DNA from: Rhizobium sp. ACO-34A
Lineage (GTDB): Bacteria > Pseudomonadota > Alphaproteobacteria > Rhizobiales > Rhizobiaceae
NCBI GenBank assembly: GCA_002600635.1
Contig: CP021371.1
Span: 1,057,001 to 1,121,000, forward strand
Length of the DNA stretch: 64,000 nt
Reading direction: 5' to 3'
In this document: piece by piece, positions 63,183 through 64,000 of the stretch
Numbering within the stretch: the stretch's first letter is position 1
How the letters are laid out: every line of letters starts with the position of its first letter
The notes under the pieces: generated by a model
Told to the model about the DNA's origin: nothing
Databases searched by the model: none
What the model saw: the letters and a program-made list of their open reading frames with translations, nothing else
Translations under genes and position numbers: made by a program

Positions 63183-64000
63183 ATGATGGCCGAACGCATC
63201 TCCAACCTGAGCGACGTCAGCAGGAATTACGACGTCATTCTCTGCGATGTCTGGGGCGTGCTGCACAACGGTATCGATGCATTCCCCTCAGCTTCGGAGG
63301 CGTTGACTGCGGCGCGGGAAGCCGGCACCACCGTGGTGCTCATCACCAATTCGCCACGCCCGTCGCCTGATGTCATCAGCCAGCTGAAGATGATCGGCGT
63401 TGCGGACACGGCCTTCGACGGTATCGTCAGCTCCGGCGACGTGACCCGCACGCTGATCGCCGCCGGCCCGAAGAAGATCTTCTTCCTCGGTCCCGATCGC
63501 GATTTCCCCTTGCTCAATGGACTCGGCGTCGAGAGAGTTTCTGCGGATGAAGCGGAGGCTATCGTCTGCACCGGCTTTTTCGACGACGAGACGGAAACGC
63601 CCGAAGACTATCACGACATGCTGGTCGCCTTTCAGAAGCGCGGCGTGCCGCTGATCTGCGCCAATCCCGACCTGATCGTCGAGCGCGGTTCGCGCATGAT
63701 CCCCTGCGCCGGCGCTGTCGCGGCCTATTACGAGCAACTGGGCGGCGAAACCCGGGTCGCCGGCAAGCCGTATCGCCCGATCTATGATGCGGCCATGGCC
63801 ACCGCCGGGAAGATCAGGGGCAGCGAGACTGCGAAAACCCGCGTGCTGGCCATCGGCGATGGCATGCCCACGGATGTCCGTGGCGCGCTCGATGCCGGTC
63901 TCGACCTTCTCTATATCTCCGGCGGCATTCATGCTGCGGAATATACCGTCAACGGCAAGCCCGACGAGGCGATCCTGAATGCCTATCTGAAGCGCGAGAA
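63183..64000 (+). CDS. HAD-IIA family hydrolase (TIGR01459-like), 3' end outside window
   Basis: The frame runs from ATG 63183 (or 63186) to the right edge, 272 codons. It is a class IIA HAD phosphatase: motif I DVILCDVWGVLHNG with nucleophile Asp, motif II VVLITNSPRPS, the cap domain, then VAGKPYRPIYDAAM (motif III Lys) and VLAIGDGMPTDVRGALDAG (motif IV). Members of this group are NagD-like sugar or nucleotide phosphatases of unknown substrate; in rhizobia the gene commonly lies by groESL. CGGGAAATC is a weak ribosome site. Confidence 0.88.
   Translation, partial: MMAERISNLSDVSRNYDVILCDVWGVLHNGIDAFPSASEALTAAREAGTTVVLITNSPRPSPDVISQLKMIGVADTAFDGIVSSGDVTRTLIAAGPKKIFFLGPDRDFPLLNGLGVERVSADEAEAIVCTGFFDDETETPEDYHDMLVAFQKRGVPLICANPDLIVERGSRMIPCAGAVAAYYEQLGGETRVAGKPYRPIYDAAMATAGKIRGSETAKTRVLAIGDGMPTDVRGALDAGLDLLYISGGIHAAEYTVNGKPDEAILNAYLKRE

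Overview
The window is about 60% GC, densely coded on both strands, and looks like the main chromosome of a Rhizobiaceae member close to Agrobacterium/Rhizobium. The evidence is the gene set: hisS-hisZ-hisG with a short HisG, divergent oxyR-katG, CIRCE-controlled groES-groEL, a mannosylfructose phosphate synthase/phosphatase pair, an alphaproteobacterial ATPase inhibitor zeta subunit, glcD-glcE-glcF, DUF3422, and several families of short palindromic intergenic repeats typical of rhizobia. No rRNA, CRISPR array, prophage or integrative element was found. The only complete mobile element is one IS630-family insertion sequence.

Layout. 1-2553: end of a surface-polysaccharide locus (partial gene, wecB, glycosyltransferase). 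2811-3557: a small glycine-rich protein and tRNA-Gln(CTG). 3809-6533: Ppx/GppA phosphatase, rlmE, a VOC protein. 6547-9149: divergent MFS exporter and Tat-exported metallo-beta-lactamase-fold hydrolase. 9216-11823: ATPase inhibitor zeta, guaB, a MAPEG protein. 11948-17326: Tat-type dienelactone hydrolase, an alcohol dehydrogenase behind an FNR/FixK box, then oxyR-katG. 17612-23568: TetR, LysR, DUF1127, a large chemoreceptor, a double GNAT protein. 23566-24611: IS630 element. 24655-31187 and on to 32508: DUF937 protein, gshA, rsmE, pit, Nudix, mfppA-mfpsA. 33244-35649: an orphan CDP-glycerol transferase-like gene convergent with a DUF3422 protein. 35845-43266: GntR, LutA-like, LysR and the glycolate oxidase genes glcD, glcE, a small membrane protein gene and glcF. 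43358-48910: secreted protein, outer-membrane barrel, two L,D-transpeptidases, two Tag-family glycosylases, a HAD hydrolase. 49050-53338: YeiH exporter and its divergent LysR, metal-linked small proteins, two orphan genes. 53518-57711: hisS-hisZ-hisG-methyltransferase. 57804-64000: DoxX, GST, a PAS-like protein, a gene-free AT-rich stretch, groEL-groES, and the start of a HAD-IIA hydrolase.

How the genes work together. Oxidative and thiol stress are well represented (oxyR, katG, gshA, GST, DoxX, MAPEG). Glycolate/lactate oxidation forms one regulatory neighbourhood (GntR, LutA-like, LysR, GlcDEF). mfpsA-mfppA should make the compatible solute mannosylfructose. hisS, hisZ and hisG link tRNA charging to the first step of histidine synthesis; HisZ and HisS are paralogues.

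The least expected signal is in the intergenic DNA. About 100-bp palindromic elements begin with TAGAGC, are often bounded by TA dinucleotides, and share their terminal bases with the resident IS630 element. They repeatedly sit exactly on TAG stop codons (23566, 34273, 34375, 43817, 51050), and a copy of a second family supplies the last codons of oxyR. This suggests MITE-like elements using TA targets at gene ends. A second oddity is a tandem, decaying duplication of the groEL 3' end and its terminator.
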